Assembly (NCBI RefSeq): GCF_001704295.1
Contig: NZ_CP012334.1
Location: forward strand, 372,001-436,000
Source of the DNA: Bordetella sp. H567
Lineage (GTDB): Bacteria > Pseudomonadota > Gammaproteobacteria > Burkholderiales > Burkholderiaceae_B
DNA length: 64,000 bases
Reading direction: 5' to 3'
Part shown: positions 63,423-64,000 of the stretch, piece after piece
Numbering within the stretch: the first letter of the stretch is position 1
Layout of the letters: each line of letters starts with the position of its first letter
The notes under the pieces: model-generated
What the model was told of the DNA's origin: nothing
Seen by the model: only the letters and a program-made list of their open reading frames with translations
Databases searched by the model: none
Translations under genes and position numbers: made by a program

Positions 63423-64000
63423 GCTTGCTGTCCGGTTTGGGGATAGGCCTTGCGCCACGCCGCCACGAAGTCGCGCGCGTTGGCGGCGACGTCCGAGGCC
63501 GTCATGCCGGGTTTGTACAGGGCGGAGCCCAGGCCGAAGCCGCTTGCGCCGGCCTGCGCGTATTCCGCGATGCGCGCCGGCGTGATGCCGCCCACGGGCA
63601 CCAGCGGGACTTCATTCGGAATGACCGCGCGCCAGGCCTTCACCACCGCCGGTCCCAGCTGTTCGGCGGGGAACATCTTCAATACGTCCGCGCCCGCCGC
63701 CAGGGCGGCGAAGGCTTCCGTGGGCGTGGCCACGCCGGGGCAGCAGGCCATGAGGGCGGACTTTGCCGCGCGGATCACGTGCGGGTCGCTGTGCGGCATG
63801 ACGACGATCTCGCCCCCCGCCTTGACGATCTCCGGGCAGATGGCCGGATCCAGGACCGTGCCGGCGCCGATCATGCAGTCCAGCGGCGAGGCCTGCCGCA
63901 ACTCGCGGATGCTGGCCAGGGGTTCTGGCGAATTCAGCGGGACCTCGATGATGCGGAAGCCCGCCTGGTAGAGCGCGTCGCCGACGGCTTCGGCCTCGGC
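63419..64000 (-). CDS. dgoA: 2-dehydro-3-deoxy-6-phosphogalactonate aldolase (DgoA), 5' end outside window
   Basis: The C-terminal 193 codons of a KDPG/KDPGal class I aldolase; the frame is still open at base 64000 and ends at TGA 63421-63419. It splits 2-keto-3-deoxy-6-phosphogalactonate into pyruvate and glyceraldehyde-3-phosphate. Visible family parts are [18 protein letters not shown], where the Glu is the catalytic base, [10 protein letters not shown], and the Schiff-base lysine in [12 protein letters not shown], followed by [13 protein letters not shown]. The NSP-E-P form of the first motif favours the galactonate over the gluconate enzyme, as does the coupled dgoD gene. Confidence 0.93.
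   Translation of the reverse strand, partial: AEAEAVGDALYQAGFRIIEVPLNSPEPLASIRELRQASPLDCMIGAGTVLDPAICPEIVKAGGEIVVMPHSDPHVIRAAKSALMACCPGVATPTEAFAALAAGADVLKMFPAEQLGPAVVKAWRAVIPNEVPLVPVGGITPARIAEYAQAGASGFGLGSALYKPGMTASDVAANARDFVAAWRKAYPQTGQQA

Noticed and set aside
1-64000. CRISPR arrays, prophage modules or a large integrative element
   Set aside because: No regularly spaced repeats, cas genes, integrase, capsid or conjugation genes are visible; mobile traces are limited to the IS66 relic and the 53-bp repeat.

Overview
The window comes from a high-GC betaproteobacterium, most likely an Alcaligenaceae member of the Bordetella/Achromobacter type. This is an inference from the very high GC and third-position GC bias, a Bug/TctC-type periplasmic receptor, many LysR regulators and the general gene content. 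No rRNA gene is present to fix the species. Almost everything reads as ordinary chromosome, with one small scarred region next to a tRNA-Leu gene.

Layout. 1-8.5 kb: the end of a TcuA-like flavoprotein, queC, a GNAT acetyltransferase, ilvD, a 53-bp inverted repeat resembling collapsed insertion-sequence ends, a DHA1 efflux protein, a Rossmann/SAF oxidoreductase, an HAD nucleotidase and thpR. 8.5-16.1 kb: a three-gene RND efflux operon with a divergent LysR gene; the 400-bp divergent region is full of palindromes. 16.2-19.5 kb: a second LysR gene, a LysR-box palindrome, a Bug receptor and an M28 peptidase. 19.6-23.3 kb: a small hypothetical gene, a SYLF lipoprotein and glgP. 23.5-31.7 kb: two large proteins of unknown family, then an SbcD/SbcC-like (YhaO/YhaN-type) nuclease and SMC-like ATPase pair. 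32-35.8 kb: a GT9 glycosyltransferase, an O-antigen ligase-type membrane protein and an unrecognised protein with a nucleotidyltransferase-fold signature. 35.9-44.7 kb: two DHA2 exporters, a slipin/NfeD pair, a LysR gene divergent from an FMN alpha-hydroxy-acid oxidase, and an MmyB-type regulator. 44.8-53.4 kb: a 45-residue basic protein overlapping the apparent true start of a very large cyclic beta-1,2-glucan synthase.

53.4-58.5 kb: two small hypothetical genes, a decayed chemotaxis receptor, a three-gene phospholipid cassette (CDP-alcohol phosphatidyltransferase, CdsA, PlsC) resembling the E. coli ynbABC set, a HigBA toxin-antitoxin pair, an IS66 remnant and tRNA-Leu(CAA). 58.6-64 kb: htpG behind a textbook sigma-32 promoter, then an opposite-strand galactonate operon (KDPGal aldolase, dgoD, MFS importer) that runs off the right edge.

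The genes form several small working units: multidrug efflux (RND operon plus three MFS exporters), envelope building (LPS ligase and GT9, cyclic glucan, phospholipid cassette, slipin/NfeD), and uptake and catabolism of small acids and sugars. The best candidates for something undescribed are the unknown pair at 23.5-27.9 kb, the NTase-signature protein at 34.8 kb, the noncanonical start of the glucan synthase, and the CDP-alcohol transferase with two substituted metal-ligand positions.
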